NCBI RefSeq assembly: GCF_000975135.1
Contig: NZ_BBRF01000003.1
Location: 62,001-126,000 of the forward strand
Direction of reading: 5' to 3'
DNA: 64,000 nucleotides
From: Demequina aurantiaca
GTDB lineage: Bacteria > Actinomycetota > Actinomycetes > Actinomycetales > Demequinaceae
Below are positions 57,072-64,000 of the stretch, piece by piece. Within the stretch, counting starts at the first letter, position 1. Every line of letters starts with the position of its first letter. The translations under genes and the position numbers were made by a program. Under the pieces are notes generated by a model. That model saw only the letters and a list, made by a program, of their open reading frames with translations, ran no database searches and was not told where the DNA came from.

Positions 57072-57932
57072 TCAGTCCTGCAGGTGTGTAGGTTCCGGTG
57101 CCTCGGCAGCGTCTTTTGCGCCGGATTTTGCCGTGTCGGTCGTCGCGGCATCGGCCGTCGAAGCTACTTCAGCCCCATCAGCCTCGCTGGGTACATCAGC
57201 CTCAGTTGCCGAGGCTGACTTTTCTGCCGCCGCGAACTGCTCTGCGTCGCGCATGGGCACCAGTGTCGCTTCGTCGTCAGCGAGTAGGCGCTCGGCCCAC
57301 TCCTTGGCCAGGGCGTCGGATAGGCCCGAGTCGGCGAAGTCGGCATCCGCGTCTGGCTCGTCGGAGTCATCCTCCGCGCCAGCGCCCGTCGCACCACTTG
57401 TGGCGTCATCGACGGGGCTCGAGATGGGATCGGCGAGCAGCGAGTCGAAGATCGCGGCGCCATCGGCGCTCTCGACCTCGTCATCGTCGGTGGCACTGGC
57501 CGCGCTACCGGCGGAGGCGTGGGACAACGCGGGGGCGTCCTTCGCAATGGTCGACAGCAGGCCGTTGACGAACTTCGCGGAGTCGTCGGTAGAGAGCTGC
57601 GTCGCCAGGGTCACGGCCTCGTCGATCGCGACCGAGGTGGGCACGTCGTCGTTGCAGAGAATCTCCCAGGTGGCGATGCGCAGCAGCGCGCGGTCGACTC
57701 CGGGCATGCGCGCCATGGTCCACTTGGGCGACGCGTCCTGGATGATCGCGTTGATCTCGACCCAGCGGGATACGACACCGCGCACAATCTCCACCGAGTA
57801 TGCCGGCAGGGGCGTCTCGCGCCCTGACAGCAGGATGCGCTGGTCGAGCGTAGAGGAGACGTTGTAGCCACGCTGGTCCGCCTCGAAGAGTACGTCCAGG
57901 GCGCGCTTGCGTGCCTTGGTACGGGCTCCCAC
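57072..57932 (-). CDS. nusB: Transcription antitermination factor NusB with a long acidic tail
   Basis: A 286-residue protein. Residues 1 to about 135 are a normal NusB fold that binds boxA RNA with NusE (KARKRALDVLFEADQRG, VDRALLRIATWEI, FVNGLLSTIA). The remaining 150 residues are Ala/Asp/Glu/Ser-rich with little hydrophobic content, apart from one possible helix (SDALAKEWAERLLADDEATL). GTG 57932 shares one base with the efp stop. NusB is usually 130-160 residues, so this tail is unusual. Confidence 0.92.
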   Translation of the reverse strand: MGARTKARKRALDVLFEADQRGYNVSSTLDQRILLSGRETPLPAYSVEIVRGVVSRWVEINAIIQDASPKWTMARMPGVDRALLRIATWEILCNDDVPTSVAIDEAVTLATQLSTDDSAKFVNGLLSTIAKDAPALSHASAGSAASATDDDEVESADGAAIFDSLLADPISSPVDDATSGATGAGAEDDSDEPDADADFADSGLSDALAKEWAERLLADDEATLVPMRDAEQFAAAEKSASATEADVPSEADGAEVASTADAATTDTAKSGAKDAAEAPEPTHLQD

Positions 57933-58495
57933 TAGTCGTTCACGCGGGAAAGGTATGCACCGCTACGGGTGTCGACCTTAACCTTGGTGCCAACGTTGAG
58001 GAACAGCGGGACCTGGATCTCGCGACCGGTCTCGAGCGTCGCGGGCTTGGTGCCACCCGAGGAGCGGTCACCCTGCAGGCCGGGCTCGGTGTAGGTGACC
58101 TCGAGGACCACCGACATGGGGAGCTCGACGAAGATCGGGTTGCCGTTGTTCGAGCCGATCTGTGCCTTCTCGTTCTCGAGCAGGAAGTCCTTGGCGTCTC
58201 CCATGATCTCGGGGCTGACGGGAACCTGGTCAAAGGTGTCGGGGTCCATGAAGATGTAGTTGGCACCGTCGTTGTACAGGTACTGCATGTCGCGGCGGTC
58301 GACGGTCTCGAACTCGACCTTCGCTCCGGCGTTGTAGGTCTTATCGACCACCTTGCCGCTGAGGACGTTCTTCATCTTGGTGCGGACAAAGGCGCCGCCC
58401 TTGCCGGGCTTCACGTGCTGGAAGTCGGTGATGGTCCAAAGCTGACCGTCGATCTTGAGCACGGAGCCGTTCTTGATGTCGTTTGAGGTAGCCAC
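57932..58495 (-). CDS. efp: Elongation factor P
   Basis: A 187-residue factor that helps ribosomes past polyproline stretches. The KOW-like domain 1 carries the loop [11 protein letters not shown] whose Lys reaches the peptidyl centre; two OB domains follow, ending [12 protein letters not shown] 58495 follows AAGGA at a spacing of nine. A -10 TAGAAT is seen on the minus strand at 58559-58564. Part of efp-nusB. Confidence 0.96.
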   Translation of the reverse strand: MATSNDIKNGSVLKIDGQLWTITDFQHVKPGKGGAFVRTKMKNVLSGKVVDKTYNAGAKVEFETVDRRDMQYLYNDGANYIFMDPDTFDQVPVSPEIMGDAKDFLLENEKAQIGSNNGNPIFVELPMSVVLEVTYTEPGLQGDRSSGGTKPATLETGREIQVPLFLNVGTKVKVDTRSGAYLSRVND

Positions 58496-58644
58496 GAGTG
58501 TCGTCCTTGCAGTACTTGGTTGCGTGAAGGTGTTCTGAGGTTCAGAAGTCCGTTGGCGATTCTACCGGACGCAGGGCGGGGCTCCCCCATTGCGCACACC
58601 GTCTGGGCGATGGGCGTTGAGGGGCGTCAGTCGGAGTCGGCGGA

Positions 58645-59088
58645 TCAGTGCACCCGTGCGGCGATTGCCTCAAGAGCCAGCCGGTACGAATCCGCGCCGA
58701 AGCCTGCGATCGTGCCGGTCGCCACTCCCGAGATGACCGACGTGTGACGGAACTCCTCGCGAGCCGCGGGGTTGGTCAGGTGAATCTCGATCAGCTCCTG
58801 TCCAGCCGCCGGCACTAGCGCACAGGCATCGCGAAGCGCGTAGGAGTAGTGAGTGAAGGCAGCCGGGTTGATGACCACGTGCCAACCCTCGTCCACGGAC
58901 TCGTGCAACCAGTGCACTAGGTCCGACTCGTCGTCGCTCTGACGGACGGTCACCTCGAGGCCGAGGTCACTTCCCCACTGCATCGACTGCGCCACGACCT
59001 CGTCGTGGGTGGTGTCGCCGTACTTTTCTGGCTCACGCGAGCCGAGTCTTCCCAGGTTGGGGCCGTTGATGACGAGGACTGTGCTCAT
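58645..59088 (-). CDS. aroQ: 3-dehydroquinate dehydratase, type II
   Basis: A 147-residue dodecameric enzyme of the shikimate pathway. INGPNLGRLGSREPEKYG includes the catalytic Tyr loop, NPAAFTHYSYALRDA the substrate Asn/His, and EIHLTNPAAREEFRH the second His. It is separated from aroB by a DUF222/HNH gene, unlike the contiguous aro block of related bacteria. Confidence 0.95.
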   Translation of the reverse strand: MSTVLVINGPNLGRLGSREPEKYGDTTHDEVVAQSMQWGSDLGLEVTVRQSDDESDLVHWLHESVDEGWHVVINPAAFTHYSYALRDACALVPAAGQELIEIHLTNPAAREEFRHTSVISGVATGTIAGFGADSYRLALEAIAARVH

Positions 59089-59128
59089 GCGGGTCAGCCT
59101 ACTAGGACGGACTCCAATGCTGGTGTTG

Positions 59129-61009
59129 CTAGGCCGCTAACGCTAGGTGCGCCTTGCCTCCGATACGTTCGGGTTGCCTTCGCCCATCGACTGGGGCCGG
59201 CTGGAACCACACTTGCCCCTCACGAATATCGATCCCCCACCCATCGCGGTGGATTCGGTGGTGACATGACGTGCATAAAAGTACGCCGTTACTCAGGTCC
59301 GTTCGGCCGTCGTGCTTGGCCCACCAGTCAATGTGATGCGCCTGGCAGAACGATGGTGGCGCATGACACCAACTACACCCTCCGTCGCGTTCGGCGAGCG
59401 CGAGACGCTGGGCCCTGGTGAAGAATCTGTCGTGTTTCCCTACGTCAAGAGGCAGGCTGTCGCCACCCATCACCATTGGTACCACTTGAGCGTCCGCGGC
59501 CATTGTCCGCAAAGTTCCTACCGAGATGGGGCCACGGACTTGGTCGCATTCGCCCAGGGCAAGGTCATCCTCGAGGTCTTTCACGTCCATGCGGAGCACC
59601 ACAGTGGTCTTCACGCCAGACGTGGGCTTGTCGCAGTCGAGGCCGTGCTGCGCGAGGGACACAAGTGCATCGATGCGGATCTGGCCTGCCGTTCGCTCAT
59701 CACTCAGCGCGGCGGCTCGCGCCCGGCATCGCTCTGCCGCAGATAGGCGGCCGAGTCCCCGTCCCTCACCAGCCACAACGTCTTCGCCCTCGTCGAGACC
59801 CTCGTCAACAATGTCGTTTCCGTCGGCCTTGGGAGTCTGCCGTCGCTGTTGGAACGCCCAGCGTACCTGCGCCTCAACCCACGCCTTCAGTGGCGCGGCG
59901 GAGGCGGCATCTAGCTTTGCCGTGAGCACGGTCATGCCGTCCGCGTCTTCGGTGAAGAAGAGGGTGCGCTCTTCACGTTGCCTTTGCTCACGCGCCGCCA
60001 CATCCTTGGGGGACAACCACGCCCGTTCACGATCGCAGGCCCTTCGCAGCTCCCTGATCGACAGTTCCTGGGCCTTGTCGACAAGGCGGCGCTCGTACTC
60101 GCGGAGTTCCGCATGGGCAAGGCGTTGAGCTTCGGCCTGCTGATTCGATTCACTGTCGAGGCTCCCACCCAGAGCAGTCGCGTCAAACTCCAACACTTGA
60201 TCACCGGCGCCGTCTGGCTCAGATCCAGCTGGGGTGTGTTCACCTGCATGCCCGTCACTATTGGTTTCACCATCCGTCGCCTTACGGAGCTTCACCAGCG
60301 CGTTGGAGCGAAGTACCGGCTCGATTGCGTTGAGCGTCTTGGCCACCAGCGCGGCCGCCTCACTCCCAATAGCGCCTGCTGCCACCGTTGTGGTCAAATA
60401 CGGGTGCTTCTCTACAAGAACGAATCGCCGCGCGTTCTCGTCGCCACGTGATGACGAACCATCGCGATAACCCGCGCCTTGATCCCCGGCATCCAGCTCG
60501 GAACAATCACCCGTTGGAGGGGCCTCGCCAACGCCCGCATGATCCGGCGGAGCTTCTCCCCCAGAACCCGGATCGCCCATACCAAACGAAAAGTCAGGAT
60601 CCCCAGTCAAACCATCCAGATGTGCTGAGCCACCGCCACCCGGAGCGACTCCAGACTCAAGCGTGTCACCGTCAGGAACGTATTCCTCCACCCTCACGGC
60701 AAGAGCCTTGCCCACATCCATCAGTCGCTTCGCGTCGTAAGTAGAAGAGCCAAGAAGCTTTGCGAGCATCTCCTGCGGGGTCGAGAAGCCCTCGCGTCGA
60801 GACAACCCAGCAACACCGAGCTCCGGAGCGCATCGGCTTCCAAACTCCCCCGCCACGTCAATCACGAGCGCATCAAGGGACCGGCGAACCTTTCCCAGCG
60901 CGACGATGACGTCGTGCAACTGAGCCGGAGCGAAGTCCGCGCTCTCCACGCCGTCGAACTGGCTCACAGCAGCCAGTTCGCGAACGAGGAGTTCCGTGGA
61001 AAAGGTCAT
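59129..61009 (-). CDS. DUF222 / HNH endonuclease protein
   Basis: A 626-residue protein of the actinobacterial family that includes the mycobacterial 13E12 repeats. DUF222 covers most of the N-terminal 500 residues, with a Gly/Asp/Glu-rich variable insert (about 115-190). The HNH nuclease is at the end: CSWCHAPPSFCQAHHIDWW, an Asn in DLSNGVLLC, and CTSCHHRIH, so all metal and catalytic residues are kept. ATG 61009 is preferred; a TGACT/AGTCA dyad (61009-61020) abuts it. Such genes occur in many copies and may be mobile or defensive; the role is unproven. Confidence 0.9.
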   Translation of the reverse strand: MTFSTELLVRELAAVSQFDGVESADFAPAQLHDVIVALGKVRRSLDALVIDVAGEFGSRCAPELGVAGLSRREGFSTPQEMLAKLLGSSTYDAKRLMDVGKALAVRVEEYVPDGDTLESGVAPGGGGSAHLDGLTGDPDFSFGMGDPGSGGEAPPDHAGVGEAPPTGDCSELDAGDQGAGYRDGSSSRGDENARRFVLVEKHPYLTTTVAAGAIGSEAAALVAKTLNAIEPVLRSNALVKLRKATDGETNSDGHAGEHTPAGSEPDGAGDQVLEFDATALGGSLDSESNQQAEAQRLAHAELREYERRLVDKAQELSIRELRRACDRERAWLSPKDVAAREQRQREERTLFFTEDADGMTVLTAKLDAASAAPLKAWVEAQVRWAFQQRRQTPKADGNDIVDEGLDEGEDVVAGEGRGLGRLSAAERCRARAAALSDERTAGQIRIDALVSLAQHGLDCDKPTSGVKTTVVLRMDVKDLEDDLALGECDQVRGPISVGTLRTMAADAQVVPMVMGGDSLPLDVGKHDRFFTRAQRLALAERDGGCSWCHAPPSFCQAHHIDWWAKHDGRTDLSNGVLLCTSCHHRIHRDGWGIDIREGQVWFQPAPVDGRRQPERIGGKAHLALAA

Positions 61010-61020
61010 GACTACAGTCA
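61009..61020. promoter_or_regulatory. Dyad at the DUF222/HNH start codon
   Basis: TGACT-AC-AGTCA, a 5-5 inverted repeat, begins at the first base of the start codon and runs upstream. No Shine-Dalgarno is visible. It could be an operator. Confidence 0.35.
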
Positions 61021-61163
61021 ATCACCGGGGTCTGACAAACACCATCAACACGCATCAAACAGTGGAAAAGCTCTTCCTGCAGAATCCTGTGGACATCAGT
61101 CGCAGCACCACCATCCGCACCAGCCGAAGTCAAACAACTCGCAAACGCTGCACGTGCGAGAGG

Positions 61164-61304
61164 CGTCGCCGTACGCGTGGCAGCGCGTGAACCCAAGCCC
61201 TACCGCGAAACGTCGTCGTACGCGTGGCAGCGCGTGAACCCCAGCCCTACCGCGAAACGTCGTCGTACGCCTGGCAGCGCGCGAACCCCAGCCCTACCGC
61301 GAAA
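61164..61304. repeat. Three tandem 47-bp repeats derived from the aroB 3' end
   Basis: Units are 61164-61210, 61211-61257 and 61258-61304, with only a few base differences. Read on the minus strand, each boundary carries GCGTACGACGACGTTTCGCG then GTAG, i.e. A-Y-D-D-V-S-R-stop, almost the same as the true aroB tail A-Y-D-A-V-S-R-stop (61294-61317). The third unit runs into aroB, so the array looks like tandem duplication of the gene end with about 25 bases of flank. Confidence 0.9.
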
Positions 61305-62472
61305 CAGCGTCGTAGGCGGCAATCAGCAACGTCGGATCCGGCCCCTCGAACCGCACCGGATTCCCAATGCCCTGCAGGATCACAAACCGCAGCATGTCCC
61401 CGCGCGTCTTCTTGTCACGCTTCATCGCGAGGTGCAGTGCATCCCAGCGCCCGCCTGCATATGTGACCGGCAAACCCAGCGCGGACAGCAGCGAACGATG
61501 CCGCTCCACTTCAGCTTCGGTCAACTTGCCGGCAAGCCCGGCGAGCTCGGCCGCGTAGACCATGCCCACGGACACCGCCGCGCCGTGACGCCACTGGTAC
61601 CGCTCGGTGTACTCGATCGCGTGTGCGAATGTGTGCCCATAATTCAGGATCTCACGCAGGTGCGATTCCTTGAGATCCGCGCTCACCACGTCAGCCTTGA
61701 CCTGCACCGCGCGCCGGATCAGTTCCACGAGAACAGGCACAGCGGCCGGGTCCAACGATCCATCACCAGCGGCCGATGCCCCGGAAACCCCAGCGCCCGT
61801 CTCACCACCGGCGCGCGAACCATCCTGCGCGTCCACAGACCGCAAGAGATCGATATTGGCCTCGGTCAGCGTCAGAATCTCCAGGTCGCGGATAAACCCG
61901 ACCTTCACCACCTCGGCCATCCCGGCCACCAGGTCATTGCGCGGCAGCGTCGACAGGAACGACACGTCGCACCACACCGACAGCGGCTCGTGGAACGCGC
62001 CCACCAGGTTCTTGCCCTCGGTGATGTTGATGCCGGTCTTTCCTCCGACGGCGGCATCGACCATCGCCAACAAGGTGGTGGGAATCTGAATCACACCCAC
62101 GCCCCGCAGCCACGACGCCGCCACGAAACCCGCGAGGTCCGTCACCGCCCCGCCGCCGAGCGCCATTACTACGTCGGTGCGCGTGAACTCGCTCTTGCCC
62201 AACACTCCCCAGGCAAAGGCGGCGACCTCGGCGGTCTTGCCAGCCTCAGCATCGGGAACCTCGACTAGCACGCCCAGGCGCCCGGACTCATCGATGAGCC
62301 GCTTCAGGTAGTCGGCCTTGCGCTGCAACGGCTGCGAGTGCACCACCAGCACGCGCGCGGCCTCCGCGGGAACCGAGGCGACGGCCTCTTCGAGCAGATC
62401 CGTCCCCACTGTCACGTCGTAGGGCGCGGCGCCGGTCACTGCGATGACGTGGCGAAGGTCTGAGTCGGTCAT
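61294..62472 (-). CDS. aroB: 3-dehydroquinate synthase
   Basis: A 392-residue NAD- and metal-dependent enzyme of the shikimate pathway. ALGGGAVTDLAGFVAASWLRG, IPTTLLAMVDAAVGGKTGIN and ILNYGHTFAHAIEY (metal His) are conserved. A Gly/Ala/Ser-rich insert of about 28 residues follows residue 210, in a place where relatives have a short linker. ATG 62472 overlaps the aroK stop (ATGA). Its last codons are copied in the downstream repeat. Confidence 0.95.
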   Translation of the reverse strand: MTDSDLRHVIAVTGAAPYDVTVGTDLLEEAVASVPAEAARVLVVHSQPLQRKADYLKRLIDESGRLGVLVEVPDAEAGKTAEVAAFAWGVLGKSEFTRTDVVMALGGGAVTDLAGFVAASWLRGVGVIQIPTTLLAMVDAAVGGKTGINITEGKNLVGAFHEPLSVWCDVSFLSTLPRNDLVAGMAEVVKVGFIRDLEILTLTEANIDLLRSVDAQDGSRAGGETGAGVSGASAAGDGSLDPAAVPVLVELIRRAVQVKADVVSADLKESHLREILNYGHTFAHAIEYTERYQWRHGAAVSVGMVYAAELAGLAGKLTEAEVERHRSLLSALGLPVTYAGGRWDALHLAMKRDKKTRGDMLRFVILQGIGNPVRFEGPDPTLLIAAYDAVSR

Positions 62473-63155
62473 TCGGTCGGTTCCGTTCCCGCAATCTCGT
62501 GCGCGATGCGCTTGGCATTCAGGTGATCCGTGCTGACAGTCCGGGTCGCGAGGCGCTCATAGATGGGCCTACGCTCCGCCATCAGCGTGGACCATTGGCG
62601 CCGCGGATTGCCCACCAGCAGCGGGCGCGCATTGTTCAGCCCCACGCGTGGCGCTGCGGCGGACAGTGACACGTCGAGGAAGATCACGTCTCCCCCGGCC
62701 TCGGCATACTGCGTGAGCAGCTCCTGCGTGGACTCGTCGAGGATCGCTCCCCCGCCCAACGACAACACTCCCCGGTGCTCGGCCAGCGCAGTGGCCACCG
62801 CGGCGACCTCGAGCGCACGGAACGCCTCTTCGCCGTCGTCCAGGAAAATGTCCGAGATTGACTTGCCCGACGTACGCACGATGTCGTCGTCGGTATCGCG
62901 GCGCTGCACATCCCACTCGCGGGCCAGGCCCTTCGCGACGGTGCTCTTGCCGGAGCCGGGTGGACCAATCAGGACCGCTCGCGGTCCCACGGCCGATGCT
63001 GCGGCTGGCTTTGCCCCAGCACCACCGGCCGATGCCGGGGCTGCCTTCGCGCTCGGTGGCGCCTGGGCGACCAGCGGGTGCTTGGGCGGTTCGGGCTTGG
63101 GATGCACCGGCGTCGGCTGGCCATCCGTGGGCTGTGCGTCCCCTGAGTCAGGCAT
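62469..63155 (-). CDS. aroK: Shikimate kinase with N-terminal extension
   Basis: A 228-residue kinase. The P-loop GPPGSGKST lies at about 64-72, the DTDDDI shikimate/Mg motif follows, then SLGGGAILDE. The first 57 residues are Pro/Ala-rich and lack homology; the usual protein is about 170 residues. The start sharing a base with the aroC stop (TGATG) supports the long form. A later initiation site cannot be excluded. Confidence 0.92.
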   Translation of the reverse strand: MPDSGDAQPTDGQPTPVHPKPEPPKHPLVAQAPPSAKAAPASAGGAGAKPAAASAVGPRAVLIGPPGSGKSTVAKGLAREWDVQRRDTDDDIVRTSGKSISDIFLDDGEEAFRALEVAAVATALAEHRGVLSLGGGAILDESTQELLTQYAEAGGDVIFLDVSLSAAAPRVGLNNARPLLVGNPRRQWSTLMAERRPIYERLATRTVSTDHLNAKRIAHEIAGTEPTE

Positions 63156-64000
63156 CAGCGCAGCGTGTCGGGAATCGCGGCGACGTAGCTCTCGATGTTC
63201 CTGCGCACCTCGGCGACGGAATCCCCGCCAAACTTCTCCGCCACAGCATCGGCGAGCGTTAAGGCAACCATCGCCTGGGCGACCACGGCGGCGGGGGCCA
63301 CCGCACAGACGTCCGAGCGCTGGTGAATGGCCTTGGCGGCCTCGCCGGTGGCGGTGTCGATGGTGTCGAGCGCACGGGGCACGGTACTGATGGGCTTCAT
63401 CGCGGCGCGCACGGTCAGCGGCGCGCCGTTGGTCATTCCACCCTCGACGCCACCGGCGCGGTTGGTCCGACGCGTCACGCCGTTGTCGCTGTACTCAATC
63501 TCGTCGTGGGCCTGCGAGCCACGGCGACCGGCGGTGCGGAAACCGTCGCCAACCTCGACCGCCTTGATGGCCTGGATGCCCATGAGTGCGCCTGCCAGGC
63601 GCGAGTCCAGGCGGCGGTCCCAGTGCACGTGCGAGCCCAAGCCAACGGGAAGGCCGTAGGCCACCACCTCGACCACGCCACCCATGGTGTCTCCGTCCTG
63701 CTGGCACGCATCGATCTCCTCGACCATGCGAGCCGAGGTCTCCTCGTGGAAGCAGCGGATCGGATCGGCGTCGAGCTTAGGCGTGGCACCAGCCGGCGGC
63801 AACGGTGCGTCCTCGGGAACCGAGATGGGACCGACCTGCACGGTGTGGCTGACCAGCTCGATGCCGGCGACCTGGCGCAGGAACGACTCGGCCACGGTTC
63901 CGAGGGCGACGCGGGCAGCCGTCTCGCGGGCCGATGCTCGTTCCAGCACCGGACGGGCGTCGTCAAAGCCGTACTTGGTCATGCCCGACAGGTCGGCGTG
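63155..64000 (-). CDS. aroC: Chorismate synthase (5' end outside the window)
   Basis: The last 281 residues of an FMN-dependent enzyme that makes chorismate. The frame is open to the window edge: H-A-D-L-S-G precedes [10 protein letters not shown], a conserved internal region of AroC, so the first approximately 110 residues are missing. [35 protein letters not shown] (two signatures) and RSDVCAVPA-like [13 protein letters not shown] are seen. First gene here of aroC-aroK-aroB. Confidence 0.95.
   Translation of the reverse strand, partial: HADLSGMTKYGFDDARPVLERASARETAARVALGTVAESFLRQVAGIELVSHTVQVGPISVPEDAPLPPAGATPKLDADPIRCFHEETSARMVEEIDACQQDGDTMGGVVEVVAYGLPVGLGSHVHWDRRLDSRLAGALMGIQAIKAVEVGDGFRTAGRRGSQAHDEIEYSDNGVTRRTNRAGGVEGGMTNGAPLTVRAAMKPISTVPRALDTIDTATGEAAKAIHQRSDVCAVAPAAVVAQAMVALTLADAVAEKFGGDSVAEVRRNIESYVAAIPDTLR

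Noticed and set aside
61164-61304. CRISPR-like array
   Set aside because: Units are directly abutting with no unique spacers, no cas genes are near, and the units derive from the aroB end.
61177-62268. A 363-codon plus-strand frame over aroB and the repeat
   Set aside because: Antisense to aroB, composition is His/Arg/Gln-rich, and its start lies in the tandem repeat.

Overview
The window is 64 kb of high-GC DNA packed with genes in actinobacterial arrangements: pgsA-garA-ftsR-merR, rbpA beside ppm, lnt next to ppm, helY-tatC-tatA-pafC-pafB, hisG-hisE, mihF-gmk-rpoZ-coaBC-metK-priA-fmt-rsmB-rpe-rib, and aroC-aroK-aroB...aroQ-efp-nusB-pyrR. RbpA, MihF, PafBC, FtsR, GarA and a PriA without ATPase motifs are actinobacterial hallmarks. 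A free-living member of the Actinomycetota, probably Micrococcales, fits best; the genus cannot be fixed from sequence alone. No rRNA, tRNA, CRISPR array, prophage or insertion sequence was seen.

Layout. 1-1160: the end of a sugar ABC-transporter operon. 1246-8440: a methyltransferase, a 51-residue protein, a phospholipid synthase, the FHA protein GarA, two MerR regulators and pyruvate carboxylase, all on the plus strand. 8571-13845: an accessory mix of a sugar kinase, a lipoprotein, a flavodoxin behind a DosR-like box, a MarR/EamA divergent pair with twin operators, and an ArsO-like flavoprotein. 14167-25568: rbpA with a SigR-like promoter, then minus-strand lnt-ppm, helY, dagK, tatAC, pafBC, hisEG and ribH. 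25618-38918: the minus-strand riboflavin, formyltransferase, metK, coaBC, rpoZ, gmk, mihF and pyrF block. 39022-49435: a mannan-oligosaccharide island. 49489-56963: the pyrRBC-carAB operon behind a PyrR-binding RNA element. 57072-64000: nusB, efp and the aro genes, interrupted by a DUF222/HNH gene and a 47-bp tandem repeat.

The most interesting block is the mannan island. It encodes a lipoprotein-dependent ABC importer, an intracellular GH113-like mannanase, a GH2 beta-mannosidase, an AGE-family epimerase/isomerase and a PfkB fructokinase, under one LacI regulator whose TTAA/CG operators can be read at both promoters. The gene set implies import of manno-oligosaccharides, cleavage to mannose, isomerisation to fructose and phosphorylation to fructose 6-phosphate, without mannose-6-phosphate isomerase. 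It lies exactly between carB and pyrF, which are neighbours in many actinobacteria, so it looks like an insertion into an otherwise conserved pyrimidine block.

Regulatory sequence worth attention includes a DosR-type box before the flavodoxin gene, a SigR-type promoter before rbpA, MarR twin palindromes, a PyrR-binding loop before pyrR, and four promoters whose -10 box sits 6-7 nt from the start codon, which suggests leaderless mRNAs for pgsA, lnt, hisE and metK.
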